Source: JAFARZ01 sp035651595
GTDB taxonomy: Bacteria; Actinomycetota; Actinomycetes; Streptosporangiales; Streptosporangiaceae
DNA: 64,000 nt
Direction: 5' to 3'
NCBI GenBank assembly: GCA_035651595.1
Contig: DASRFJ010000106.1
Coordinates: 1-64,000 of the forward strand
Shown: positions 1-7,083 of the stretch, piece by piece
How positions within the stretch are numbered: the first letter of the stretch is position 1
Layout of the letters: every line of letters starts with the position of its first letter
Notes under the pieces: model-generated
Database searches by the model: none
Seen by the model: only the letters and a program-made list of their open reading frames with translations
What the model was told of the DNA's origin: nothing
Translations under genes and position numbers: made by a program

Positions 1-197
1 GCCGTCGCCGGAGCCGGAGCCGGAGCCGGAGCCGTAGCCGTAGCCGTAGCCGTAGCCGTAGCCGTAGCCGTCGCCGGAGCCGGAGCCGTCGCCGTCGCCG
101 GAGCCGGAGCCGGAGCCGGAGCCGTCGCCGTCGCCGTCGCCGTAGCCGGAGCCGTCGCCGGAGCCGGAGCCGGAGCCGTCGCCGTCGCCGTCGCCGG
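1..197. repeat. Hexanucleotide tandem repeat GCCGNN
   Basis: About 33 back-to-back six-base units fill the left edge. Each starts GCCG and ends GA, TA, TC or, in the last unit, GT. Read leftward every unit is one variable codon (TCC, TAC or GAC) plus GGC, giving Ser-Gly, Tyr-Gly or Asp-Gly. Read rightward one frame meets TAG stops, so the leftward reading is the sensible one. The array is cut by the window edge. Confidence 0.95.
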
Positions 198-222
198 TTA
201 GGACCAGGGCCTGCCCTGCCAC
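1..222 (-). CDS. Gly-Asp/Gly-Ser/Gly-Tyr dipeptide-repeat protein, 3' end outside window
   Basis: A leftward frame opens at GTG 220-222, preceded by a strong GGAGGAGG ribosome site about ten bases upstream. It reads VAGQALVLTG and then only alternating glycine with Asp, Ser or Tyr until it leaves the window, 74 codons in all. It overlaps the last 25 bases of the DUF6948 gene, so the two are probably translationally coupled. Variation sits only in the non-glycine codon, which suggests selection on the dipeptide pattern. The function is unknown; such sequences are usually flexible or self-associating. Full length cannot be judged. Confidence 0.7.
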   Translation of the reverse strand, partial: MAGQALVLTGDGDGDGSGSGSGDGSGYGDGDGDGSGSGSGSGDGDGSGSGDGYGYGYGYGYGYGSGSGSGSGDG

Positions 223-488
223 TGCTTCACCGCCTCCTCCGTCGCGTCGATGACGGAGGTCACGTCCTGCAATGTGATCCGGGGCACGGGCCGGGTCACC
301 TTGGATGTCCGCGACGGGCCGTCAGAGGCGAGCCCCAGCACGCCACGGACATCCGAGGACCAGTAGACGCACATCTGCGCGTCGGCCAGCTCGACGGTCT
401 TGCCCGCACGGTCCCCCGCGAGCAGGCCGAAGAACACCCCGCGGTGAGCAGTCGTCACCACGACCGGGGCGGCTTGATTAGCTGTCAT
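198..488 (-). CDS. DUF6948-type protein
   Basis: This 96-residue protein starts at ATG 486-488 behind a GGAAGGG ribosome site. The pattern VVVTTAHRGVFFG, then DAQMCVYWSSDVRGVLGLA, then a TLQDVTSVID segment near the end is one I recognise as DUF6948, a small family found in phages and prophages with no assigned reaction. A longer frame upstream lacks a ribosome site and runs antisense to the divergent gene at 577, so the shorter start is preferred. It is the last complete gene of the leftward early operon. Confidence 0.75.
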   Translation of the reverse strand: MTANQAAPVVVTTAHRGVFFGLLAGDRAGKTVELADAQMCVYWSSDVRGVLGLASDGPSRTSKVTRPVPRITLQDVTSVIDATEEAVKQWQGRPWS

Positions 489-543
489 CGATACGTTTCC
501 CTTCCAAGGTAGCTTTCTTACTTCACGAACTGAGTTCATGATA

Positions 544-1188
544 TCAGACCACGCACCTATCCCGTATAGTGGGTTCGTGACCGCAATGCTTGAACATGAG
601 ACACTGACTGACATGGCCATGGACGAAGAGACGCGGCAGGGCCTTGCCGAGGCGGCCGATAACGTGCTGCACGGACCCGAACGGCTCAAGGCGTGGATTG
701 TCAGGGCGGCCAGGGAGGGCGACAAGCCTGCGGACATCCACAAGGTGATCCATCCGGCCTACACCTACGACTACGTTGCGGCGCTCGTGCGGACTGACCG
801 CAAAGCCAATCCCGGCGAGTACCAGCGCGCAGCGAACCCGGGCACGCCAGAGCCGTCCGAGACCTCCCCGGACGGCACCTGACGCCTCGCTCCGGCTCAC
901 CACGGCATCACCTCGGCCGCACGTACTGCACGTGAACCCGGCCGGGGGTACCTCGTCGCAGACTTCGCATGCAGGTGCGGTCAGGAGCACCGGCACCTGT
1001 ATCCCGACAGCGTCAGCGATGCCGATGATCGAGCTGAGGGTGACGTTCCGGCCTGACTCGATCTGCCGCACAGCCTCGCGGGAAATCCCGATCCGGCGGC
1101 CCATCTCATCAAGAGACCAGTTCCGCGCCTCGCGCTCGCGTCTTGCCCTCCGGCCGAACCAGGCGGGTACGTCCGGGCGGCCGGTCAC
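544..1188 (-). CDS. XRE-family HTH protein with zinc-ribbon-like tail
   Basis: It starts at GTG 1186-1188 behind GGGGAGAG and overlaps the stop of the upstream gene by four bases (GTGA). Residues about 10-65 are a classic XRE HTH, with LDEMGRRIGISREAVRQIES as recognition region. A CEVC...CSTC pair around residues 78-96 suggests a zinc ribbon, where related proteins normally end. The frame instead runs about 110 codons further, antisense to the gene at 577-882, so the last third may be non-functional read-through after loss of a stop. Likely a DNA-binding regulator of the early region. Confidence 0.65.
   Translation of the reverse strand: MTGRPDVPAWFGRRARREREARNWSLDEMGRRIGISREAVRQIESGRNVTLSSIIGIADAVGIQVPVLLTAPACEVCDEVPPAGFTCSTCGRGDAVVSRSEASGAVRGGLGRLWRARVRCALVLAGIGFAVSPHERRNVVVGVGRMDHLVDVRRLVALPGRPDNPRLEPFGSVQHVIGRLGKALPRLFVHGHVSQCLMFKHCGHEPTIRDRCVV
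565..570 (+). promoter_or_regulatory. -10 box TATAGT of a leaderless promoter
   Basis: TATAGT ends six bases before the GTG at 577, the spacing that puts the transcript start on the start codon itself, as is common in actinobacteria. No good -35 box is visible 16-18 bases upstream. Confidence 0.5.
577..882 (+). CDS. Small helical protein, possible HTH
   Basis: This 101-residue protein is divergent from the DUF6948 gene. The start is set at GTG 577 because a TATAGT box lies six bases upstream; no ribosome site is present. The segment AAREGDKPADIHKVI followed by DYVAALVRTDR could be a helix-turn-helix, but I do not recognise the family. It runs antisense to the C-terminal third of the leftward HTH frame at 544-1188, an unusually long convergent overlap. 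A role in regulating the end of the early operon is a guess. Confidence 0.6.
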   Translation: MTAMLEHETLTDMAMDEETRQGLAEAADNVLHGPERLKAWIVRAAREGDKPADIHKVIHPAYTYDYVAALVRTDRKANPGEYQRAANPGTPEPSETSPDGT

Positions 1189-1382
1189 GCTGTCTCTCCC
1201 CTCGCTGCGATCTCTGACGGCAGGAGCGTCTCGTCCAGCGGGTACAGCTCCATCTGGGTGAAGGACGGCACCGGGCGGGGACGGAACAGCACGCACCCGC
1301 AGCCCGGCCGTGAGCACGGCTGCCAGCGTGCCCTGGCCATGTCATGGCGCTCCAGGGGATCGGTGCAGAGGCAGGTCGTCAC
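1185..1382 (-). CDS. Small Cys-rich protein
   Basis: This 65-residue protein starts at GTG 1380-1382 behind GGAGGTG. Cysteines occur as CLC and CSRPGCGC, suggesting a small zinc site; no family is recognised. Its GTG overlaps a TGA at 1379-1381 that ends a relic of the methylase C-terminus. The gene was therefore once coupled directly to the methylase by a GTGA overlap and is now separated from it by the HNH insertion. Confidence 0.6.
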   Translation of the reverse strand: MTTCLCTDPLERHDMARARWQPCSRPGCGCVLFRPRPVPSFTQMELYPLDETLLPSEIAARGETA

Positions 1383-1440
1383 AGCACCTCCGCGATCGCG
1401 CGGCCGAGCCAGTTCGCCACGTTCGCACTGACCGCTACAG
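1379..1440 (-). pseudogene. Orphaned ancestral C-terminus of the DNA methylase
   Basis: Read leftward, the last 20 codons before TGA 1379-1381 give AVAVSANVANWLGRAIAEVL. The intact methylase at 1975 ends in NAVSCNVAHFLGKAIAAVL, its motif X. The two DNA stretches are clearly homologous. The HNH gene stops at 1435-1437, so the relic begins where the HNH gene ends. It has no start of its own. The simplest reading is that this is the original methylase tail, displaced by an insertion that supplied a replacement tail. Confidence 0.8.
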
Positions 1441-1941
1441 CGCCGCAAGCACCTCGTCGCGGTAGTGCTCGACAATAAATGAGACGAGATCCTCGACGCG
1501 CTGGCCCGATGGCTGTTGGGTCATCCAGAGTTCGAGATTGTCCGGGCGGTTGTCCAGCGTCCTGCCATTTCGGTGATGAACTTGCTCCCATGGCCATAGG
1601 GCACGCCCGAGCACCTGGCTCATCACCCAGCGATGCTCTAGCATCGCTTTTCCGTTGACTAGAACCGTGCGGTATTTCGGAGTGCCTCGTGAGCGGGACG
1701 AGCAGGACCGTGAGCAGTATTTCTGCTGATGAAACCTGCCGGACGCCATGTTCGGCCCTCGGCCGAACGACCTGCCGCAGTGCGCACAGGTTTTCTCGGT
1801 CAAGAAGGGGACTGCAGGGTCGCGACGAAAGCAAATCACCGAGCAAAATCGCTGCCGAGAAAACTGCTTTAGCGAGATCTTCGGGAGCTTCAGGAAGCTT
1901 TTCTGGCATCGCTCGCATTGCCGCATTGGCGGGGTGGTCAT
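1435..1941 (-). CDS. HNH endonuclease, probable free-standing homing nuclease
   Basis: This 168-residue protein has two N-terminal zinc knuckles (CERCQKSF..C and CAHCGRSF with CSRSC) and a C-terminal HNH core: LEHRWVM, then WEQVHHRNG, then DNRPDNLELW. HNH enzymes use one metal ion to cut DNA. The gene is visibly less GC-rich than its neighbours, has only a weak ribosome site before ATG 1939-1941, and lies between two homologous copies of the methylase 3' end. These are marks of a mobile homing gene. Its likely target is the uninterrupted methylase gene of related phages. Confidence 0.85.
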   Translation of the reverse strand: MTTPPMRQCERCQKSFLKLPKISLKQFSRQRFCSVICFRRDPAVPFLTEKTCAHCGRSFGRGPNMASGRFHQQKYCSRSCSSRSRGTPKYRTVLVNGKAMLEHRWVMSQVLGRALWPWEQVHHRNGRTLDNRPDNLELWMTQQPSGQRVEDLVSFIVEHYRDEVLAAL

Positions 1942-1974
1942 AAATAAATTCTCGCAGATGGGTCTGACATTTCA

Positions 1975-3666
1975 TCACAGCACCGCCGCAATTGCCTTGC
2001 CGAGGAAATGGGCCACATTACATGACACCGCGTTCCCCGCCTGCATCGTCTGCTCGCCCTGGTTGCCCTTGACGATGTAGGTGTCGGGGAACCGCTGGGC
2101 GCGCAGGTGCTCGCGGGGCTTGAGCATCCGCAGGCGGCACTCGGCGACGTCGGAGTCATCCGGCTGCACCAGGGCGGCGGAGTCGTGCGTGCCGAGCGTG
2201 TGGACCGGCTCAGCGGTCGTCGTGGCCCGTGACCGCCTGCCGCGGTAGGGCACGACGAGGGCGTGGCCGTCCCGCACGGTGACGGCGCTCACCGGGTCGG
2301 CGACCGATGTCACGTTGTGCTCCGGCGAGCAGTAGCCGCCGTAGTTCTTCACCAGGAACGGCGGCACGGTCAGCGCGTGGTTGCCGCCGCTCGCCACGAC
2401 CGTGGCCAGCGGCTCGCTCACGCCGCGAGCAGAGTCGTCGCGGCCCCGGAGCATCGTCAGGAACGGCTGGGTGACCAGTGCGTCGGTGTCCCGCACTACG
2501 CGGGTCCGCAGCGGCTCCCCGGTCGAGGTCGGGTCCGATGTCCGGTTGTACCCGCCGAGCGGGAGGACCAGGCCGTGGTTCGACCCGCCGGCCATGATCG
2601 CCGCCAGGGGCTCGTCATCCACCCCGAGGTTGCGCACCCGGTTCGAGCGGAGCAGGGTCAGGAACGCGCCGTCCGGCGTGGCAAGTGCTTCGCCCGGCGT
2701 TCCGGTCCTCGTCCCCATAGGAAGCTCGCCGACCGGCCATGCGCGGACGTAGCCGGACCCCGGCCGCTCATAGGTGTTGCCGCCGACAGCAACAGTGACC
2801 GGCTGGGCGAACAGCTCCAGGCCCGCGCGGATCCGCCGGATCGTGTTCGCCGCCAGCGGCCGTTTCCGTTCGCCGATCGGCGTTCCCAGGTCCGACCAGT
2901 CGATCGCCGAAGCGGCGGGCAGCACCAGCGGCTCCGCGACGGCGTGCCCGCACGCAGTCTCCGGGCAGCAGTAGACGTACTGCCGGCCGTACTTGCCGAT
3001 CTTCGGCCGCTCCGGGCGCTTCCACGACTGGAACGCGCAGACCAGCGCCTCGCACACCGGGCACCACGCCAGCGGCCTGGGTGACACGTCCGGCAGCGGT
3101 ATCCCGATGCGGGTGAACACGACGTACAGCCGGTCACGCCATTGCGGGGCGTAGGGATTGCCTTCGCCGCCGATGTGCGCCGAGGAGACGGAGACGAGCT
3201 GGTAGTTGTAGCCGAGCAGCACCATGCCGGACAGCCACCAGTCCCACAGCTCCCAGTCCGCGACCTCGGTGACGTTCTCCACGATCACCGCCTTGTAGCG
3301 GTGAACCTCGGTGGCGCGGATCACGTCGTGGAAAGTCGCGCGGGTGCGTTCCATCCCGGCGCCCGGCACGTGGCCGGCCTCTTCGAGCAGGTCGAGCTGG
3401 CCTTTCGGGCGCCGCTTCCGGCCCCCGGCCGGCGAGTTCTCCGTGCAGATCGGGCTGGCCCACAGCACGTCGGTCTTGGGGAGCCGGCGCATGTCGTAGT
3501 TCGACACGTCGGCGCACAGGTGCTCGGCGTCGCGGAAGTTCGCCGAGTGGGTCTCGATCGCCCGGTCCCAGTGATTTGCCGCGAGCTGGAGTTCCAGACC
3601 TGCCTCGGTCAGGCCGATCGACGATCCGCCAGCGCCGCAGAAGATGTCCGTGTAGGTCAGGCTCAC
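1975..3666 (-). CDS. DNA (cytosine-C5) methyltransferase
   Basis: This 563-residue protein has the C5-methylase motifs in order: FCGAGG (motif I, residues 9-14, binds SAM), SPIC with catalytic Cys74 (motif IV), ENV at 130-132 (motif VI), QWRDRLYVV (VIII), RMLKPREHLRAQRFP (IX) and GNAVSCNVA (X). Motif IV has Ser where most enzymes have Pro. The roughly 350-residue stretch between VIII and IX is unusually long, contains a zinc-ribbon-like Cys cluster and repeats of an AVGG/ASGGNHAL pattern, and should hold the target-recognition region. GTG 3664-3666 overlaps the upstream stop by four bases. The likely role is self-modification against restriction. The extreme C-terminus appears to be a replacement delivered with the HNH gene. 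Confidence 0.93.
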   Translation of the reverse strand: MSLTYTDIFCGAGGSSIGLTEAGLELQLAANHWDRAIETHSANFRDAEHLCADVSNYDMRRLPKTDVLWASPICTENSPAGGRKRRPKGQLDLLEEAGHVPGAGMERTRATFHDVIRATEVHRYKAVIVENVTEVADWELWDWWLSGMVLLGYNYQLVSVSSAHIGGEGNPYAPQWRDRLYVVFTRIGIPLPDVSPRPLAWCPVCEALVCAFQSWKRPERPKIGKYGRQYVYCCPETACGHAVAEPLVLPAASAIDWSDLGTPIGERKRPLAANTIRRIRAGLELFAQPVTVAVGGNTYERPGSGYVRAWPVGELPMGTRTGTPGEALATPDGAFLTLLRSNRVRNLGVDDEPLAAIMAGGSNHGLVLPLGGYNRTSDPTSTGEPLRTRVVRDTDALVTQPFLTMLRGRDDSARGVSEPLATVVASGGNHALTVPPFLVKNYGGYCSPEHNVTSVADPVSAVTVRDGHALVVPYRGRRSRATTTAEPVHTLGTHDSAALVQPDDSDVAECRLRMLKPREHLRAQRFPDTYIVKGNQGEQTMQAGNAVSCNVAHFLGKAIAAVL

Positions 3667-4172
3667 CGAGACGCGCCTCTGTTCATGCCAGGGCGGTAGC
3701 GCACCGGCTTGTCCGCCGCCTTCGTGTACCGGCCCCGTGCGGCCCGCTGGGCGGCGTGCAGCTTCGACAGCGCGGCTTTCCAGGCGTCTCTCCCGGCCTG
3801 GCCGGCGAGGGGCGGGGTTCCCTGGCTCCCGCTCCCCGCCGGATCATGGCCGGCTGCTGCCCGAGCGCTGAAAGCAGCAGCCGGAGCTTCTGGCTGACCG
3901 GCCCGGTCCCCGGCAGCAGCCTGACCGGAGGCTGAAAGGACGCTGCCAGGGACCGGGTCCGGCATCCCCGCTGCTGCTCTTGCCGCAACGGGCAGCCGCG
4001 TGGACGATGGGGTGACCGGCTCCGCACCGGGGGATACGGAGCCGGCCACGTGCGCACCTGCGGGGGGATCAGGTGCGCGATCAGTCCCGGCCGGGGGGGT
4101 GGCCGGGACGGCGCGGTCCGGGATAACGGGGGCAATCCCGTCCGCGCGTCCTTGGGGTGTTGCGGAGGTCAT
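3663..4172 (-). CDS. Ala/Pro/Gly-rich low-complexity protein
   Basis: This 169-residue protein starts at ATG 4170-4172 behind GGGAGGCGAAGG, with four-base overlaps on both sides. The first 110 residues are rich in Ala, Pro and Gly and probably disordered. The last 55 carry a basic stretch (AWKAALSKLHAAQRAARGRY) that may form a helix. No family is recognised. It lies directly upstream of the methylase and is translationally coupled to it. Confidence 0.6.
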   Translation of the reverse strand: MTSATPQGRADGIAPVIPDRAVPATPPAGTDRAPDPPAGAHVAGSVSPGAEPVTPSSTRLPVAARAAAGMPDPVPGSVLSASGQAAAGDRAGQPEAPAAAFSARAAAGHDPAGSGSQGTPPLAGQAGRDAWKAALSKLHAAQRAARGRYTKAADKPVRYRPGMNRGASR

Positions 4173-4873
4173 GATGCCTTCGCCTCCCGCTGCATGTACT
4201 TGAGCCGCCGTGCAGCCCACCCGGCGCACAGGTCCGCTGGCGTGCCGTCAGCCTTGAACGGGCGGCCGTTGACGAGGGGCGGCCGGTAGTCGCCGCCGTG
4301 GCCGGAGATCTCGGCGCCGGACGGATGCACCCACCGGATGACCCGCCGCACTCCCTGGTGGCACGCGAACAGCTCCCCGGTGATCACGATCTCGTCAAGG
4401 AACTCCCCGTCGCCCTGGTAGCTGGGGTCGCCGCTGCGCTCCGGCGAGCCGGGCCGGAACGCGCAGTCGCCGCACATCGAGCCGCGCAGCCCGAGGTCGC
4501 CCGGCTTAAGCGGCTGCTGCTCAAGGTCATAGACCGGCTGCCAGCAGGTGCACGCCTGCGGGCCGTTCATGATCGCCCCGTAGCAGCACGCGCCTTCCCC
4601 TGCGTCAGGGAAGACCAGCGCCCTGCTCAGGCCGTGGCAGATGTCCGGCACGGCAGAGTGCTCGGGAGCATCCGCGATGAACTGAGCCGCTTCCCGCTGC
4701 TCACTCCGCCGCCGTGCTTCGGCCCTGACTGCTGCCGCGATCTCGCGAGGGTCAGGCTCGGTGTCCCGGCCCGCATACCTGTACGGGGTGCGGTCCAGGA
4801 CTGCGCGGGGATCAGGTGACCCGCTGGCTACCTGGACGGCGCGCTCGGCCAGGCGGCGGCGAGGCTCAGGCAC
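4169..4873 (-). CDS. Conserved phage protein, Cys-rich
   Basis: This 234-residue protein starts at GTG 4871-4873 after GGAGGAGG. A Cys-rich middle (ACTCWQPVYDL, then MCGDCAFRPGSPE) and a C-terminal VNGRPFKADGTPADLCAGW are patterns I associate with actinophage early proteins of unknown role. Metal binding is likely from the cysteine spacing. The start lies inside the small membrane gene upstream (eight-base overlap), and the stop overlaps the next start by four bases. Confidence 0.65.
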   Translation of the reverse strand: MPEPRRRLAERAVQVASGSPDPRAVLDRTPYRYAGRDTEPDPREIAAAVRAEARRRSEQREAAQFIADAPEHSAVPDICHGLSRALVFPDAGEGACCYGAIMNGPQACTCWQPVYDLEQQPLKPGDLGLRGSMCGDCAFRPGSPERSGDPSYQGDGEFLDEIVITGELFACHQGVRRVIRWVHPSGAEISGHGGDYRPPLVNGRPFKADGTPADLCAGWAARRLKYMQREAKAS

Positions 4874-5033
4874 CGGGCACCTCCTCCTCGCTGCTGTCTG
4901 AGCGCTGCTGCGCTGTCTCCTGCTCGTGCTCGCGGATCTGGTGAGCCAGCCCGCCTGACCTCCGCGACCCGTTCACGGTCAGCACGATGGCGGCTAGGGC
5001 GAGGACAGCGGCGACGGCGATGAAGGGGGTCAC
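4866..5033 (-). CDS. Small single-pass membrane protein
   Basis: This 55-residue protein starts at GTG 5031-5033, overlapping the upstream stop by four bases. Residues about 3-20 are a hydrophobic helix (FIAVAAVLALAAIVLTV). The rest is a polar, Glu/Gln-rich tail ending EEEVPGA, and the sequence GAGGAGGAGG that encodes the Glu run also serves as ribosome site for the next gene. Function unknown. Confidence 0.6.
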   Translation of the reverse strand: MTPFIAVAAVLALAAIVLTVNGSRRSGGLAHQIREHEQETAQQRSDSSEEEVPGA

Positions 5034-5929
5034 GACGGCACCACCTCAGCGGTGCGAGGGAACTCCCGGACTCTCAGGTCTTCCGGCCAGGCGTCCCAGT
5101 CGCCGCCTTTGCGGCCAGCGCCCAGCTCGCGGCCGAGCACCGAACCGAGTTGCTTGCAGAAGAACGGGACCTCGTCGACGGCTGTCTGATCCCGCAGCGA
5201 CTGAAGCCACTTCAGATCGCAAGGGCGCGCACCAGGACCCGACTCGCCACCCGCAATTACCCAGTCAAGCAGCGGATGCGGTGCACCCGTTCCGCCGCTT
5301 GGACCTCCGGCCCAGTCGGCCCGCAGGGTGTCAATGCCGTCGACGTTCTGGAGATCGACAGGGCCAAGCAACGGTTCGGCTGAGACGAACCGGACAGCTG
5401 CCGGGGCGCCGAGCAGTGCCGGGATGCGGATGCCGGCCCAGTGCTGGTCTTCGGCCGAGACGCCGAGCCAGACGTTGGGGAGCGGCCACTCGTCCAGGCT
5501 GGCGTGAGAGAACTCAGCCACGGCCTCCTCGACCATGTCGGGGAACCCTTCGGTGCCGAGAGCCCCGTGCGACAGCAGCGAGCGCATCCGGCCGTGCCGC
5601 TTCGTCAGGACCTGGTAGGTGTGCAGCGGGGTTATCGCCATGATCGCGAAGGCTCGCGCGATGAACTCGTCCGGGACGGCTTCGTGGAACAGGTCGGTCA
5701 TCGAGTTCACGAAGATCCGCCTGGGCCTGTGCCAGCGGAGGGGAAGCCTCAGCCTGTCGGGCCGGAGCCGGACATCGAAGCCCTGCTCGAAATGGTGACC
5801 GGGGGTGCCGCGCCACCGCTCGGCGAAGGTCTTCGCGTAACAGTGATCGCATCCCGGCGAAACCTCGGTGCAGCCGGTCACGAAATTCCACGTGGCGTCG
5901 GTCCACTCGATGCTGCTCTTGTCGCTCAC
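5030..5929 (-). CDS. Phage Gp37/Gp68-family protein (DUF5131)
   Basis: This 299-residue protein starts at GTG 5927-5929 after GGAGGGAAG. The opening IEWTDATWNFVTGC, the cysteine set GCTEVSPGCDHCYA, the FVNSMTDLFHEAVPDEF block and the later WVIAGGESGPGARP are hallmarks of the Gp37/Gp68 family. Its CX6CX2C set suggests a metal or Fe-S site, with distant similarity to radical-SAM enzymes; no reaction is established to my knowledge. Four-base overlaps join it to both neighbours. Confidence 0.88.
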   Translation of the reverse strand: MSDKSSIEWTDATWNFVTGCTEVSPGCDHCYAKTFAERWRGTPGHHFEQGFDVRLRPDRLRLPLRWHRPRRIFVNSMTDLFHEAVPDEFIARAFAIMAITPLHTYQVLTKRHGRMRSLLSHGALGTEGFPDMVEEAVAEFSHASLDEWPLPNVWLGVSAEDQHWAGIRIPALLGAPAAVRFVSAEPLLGPVDLQNVDGIDTLRADWAGGPSGGTGAPHPLLDWVIAGGESGPGARPCDLKWLQSLRDQTAVDEVPFFCKQLGSVLGRELGAGRKGGDWDAWPEDLRVREFPRTAEVVPS

Positions 5930-6138
5930 GCGGCTTCCCTCCTCGGTGCTATCTCCTGAACCGGGGCAGCCGGTACGGTGGCGGCCGCGGCGGCGCAGCG
6001 GTGCCGCTTCGCCTTCGGGACCGTCCGGACGCTCACGGACACCGCTATCCACTCCCTGGCGACCGCGAGGCAGCCGAGCACGGCCAGCACGAACCCGGCC
6101 CCCAGCACTTCGGCCAGGATGATCTCCGGCCCGTTCAC
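5926..6138 (-). CDS. Small membrane protein
   Basis: This 70-residue protein starts at GTG 6136-6138 behind GAGGGAGCGG. Residues about 6-26 (IILAEVLGAGFVLAVLGCLA) form one membrane helix. A basic stretch (TVPKAKRHR) follows, then an Ala/Pro tail. It overlaps both neighbours by four bases. No family is recognised. Confidence 0.55.
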   Translation of the reverse strand: MNGPEIILAEVLGAGFVLAVLGCLAVAREWIAVSVSVRTVPKAKRHRCAAAAATVPAAPVQEIAPRREAA

Positions 6139-6329
6139 GTCCGCTCCCTCATCTGCCGGTCCCATTGCGCGAAGTGCGGAGCCGGGTAGCTGGCCACGTC
6201 GATGGCCTGGTCGGTATCCCGCATCCACCGCTGCCAGGCCAGTACCTCCCGGCGCTTCTCCACCTTCCGGCTCGTGACCCAGCCAGCTATCAGGCCGGCG
6301 ATGACGGTCCAGGTGACTGCCGCGATCAC
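6135..6329 (-). CDS. Small membrane-anchored protein
   Basis: This 64-residue protein starts at GTG 6327-6329. The first 18 residues (VIAAVTWTVIAGLIAGWV) are a membrane anchor, followed by a basic and aromatic soluble part (SRKVEKRREVLAWQRWM). Four-base overlaps on both sides place it firmly in the operon. Function unknown. Confidence 0.55.
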   Translation of the reverse strand: MIAAVTWTVIAGLIAGWVTSRKVEKRREVLAWQRWMRDTDQAIDVASYPAPHFAQWDRQMRERT

Positions 6330-6997
6330 GACGCACCGCCAGCAGCGTCGTACCGGCTGATGCCCCACTGGATCGCATGGAGGCACCACAGGAACTGCCA
6401 GTCCCAGTCGCGGAGGTCCCACTCCCACGAGTGGTCGAAGCGGAAACCCTCAGCGGATGCGGCCAGGCCGGACGGCCGGTACTCGAAGTCGCGGAGCGCT
6501 TCCCGTGCCCCGTCCTCGAACTCGGTATTCCACTGGCTGTACGCGCCGAAGATGTCCCGCTCTACAGCCTGGGTAAGTCCCGGCCAGTCTTCCTCGGCCT
6601 CCTGGGCCGCCTCGGTGACGTGCTGGCGGAACTTATCATCGCTGTAGCAGCGGGTCCTCGTCTCGCCGCGCACCTTCTCGGCCCAGTAGTCCGGGTTGAT
6701 ACGGCTGCCCCGGAAGAACCCGAACATGTCCTCGACGCGGGAGAACATGAAGCTCCCGCAGTCCCCGTTGATCGCCAGGCAGTGCGGCCAGGTCACCAGG
6801 TCGAACCAGTAGAACGACGACAGGCTGGGCGCCAGGGGCGGGTGGACCGGGGCGAAGCGGAGGAAGCTCAGGTGCCGGTACAGGCCGTCGTCGCGCCGCA
6901 CCTTCATGATGTGGTAAGCCGTGTCCCTGGCGAACCGCTCGGCCACCGGGTCGGCCGTCTCGGCAACCGGGCCTAGCGTCACCTTGATAGTGGTCAT
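6326..6997 (-). CDS. Conserved actinophage early protein
   Basis: This 223-residue protein is rich in aromatic residues, with blocks YRHLSFLRFAP, FYWFDLVTWPHCLAINGDCG and FMFSRVEDMFGFFRG. I recognise the style from actinophage early regions, where it is annotated as hypothetical. It starts at ATG 6995-6997, overlapping the tiny upstream gene. No catalytic motif is identified. Confidence 0.65.
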   Translation of the reverse strand: MTTIKVTLGPVAETADPVAERFARDTAYHIMKVRRDDGLYRHLSFLRFAPVHPPLAPSLSSFYWFDLVTWPHCLAINGDCGSFMFSRVEDMFGFFRGSRINPDYWAEKVRGETRTRCYSDDKFRQHVTEAAQEAEEDWPGLTQAVERDIFGAYSQWNTEFEDGAREALRDFEYRPSGLAASAEGFRFDHSWEWDLRDWDWQFLWCLHAIQWGISRYDAAGGAS

Positions 6998-7083
6998 GCC
7001 GCCATCTCCCCAGGTGCCTTATCCCGGTACTGGCCGTCCTCGGACCTGTAGATCTCCCGGTCTGTGAACAGGTTGCCGATCAT
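6994..7083 (-). CDS. 29-residue protein resembling the tail of the HNH gene at 7847
   Basis: It starts at ATG 7081-7083 and has four-base overlaps with both neighbours. The segment FTDREIYRSEDGQYRDKAPGE aligns with the last residues of the HNH protein at 7847-8380 (YDGREVYRTEDGRYAKKPP), over half the positions identical. It may be a genuine micro-gene, or a relic of an ancestral gene end left behind when the gene at 7080-7850 was inserted. Confidence 0.5.
   Translation of the reverse strand: MIGNLFTDREIYRSEDGQYRDKAPGEMAA

Noticed and set aside
1..195. The hexamer array as a CRISPR or origin iteron array
   Set aside because: There are no spacers, units are only six bases, and it is read through as coding from a good ribosome site.
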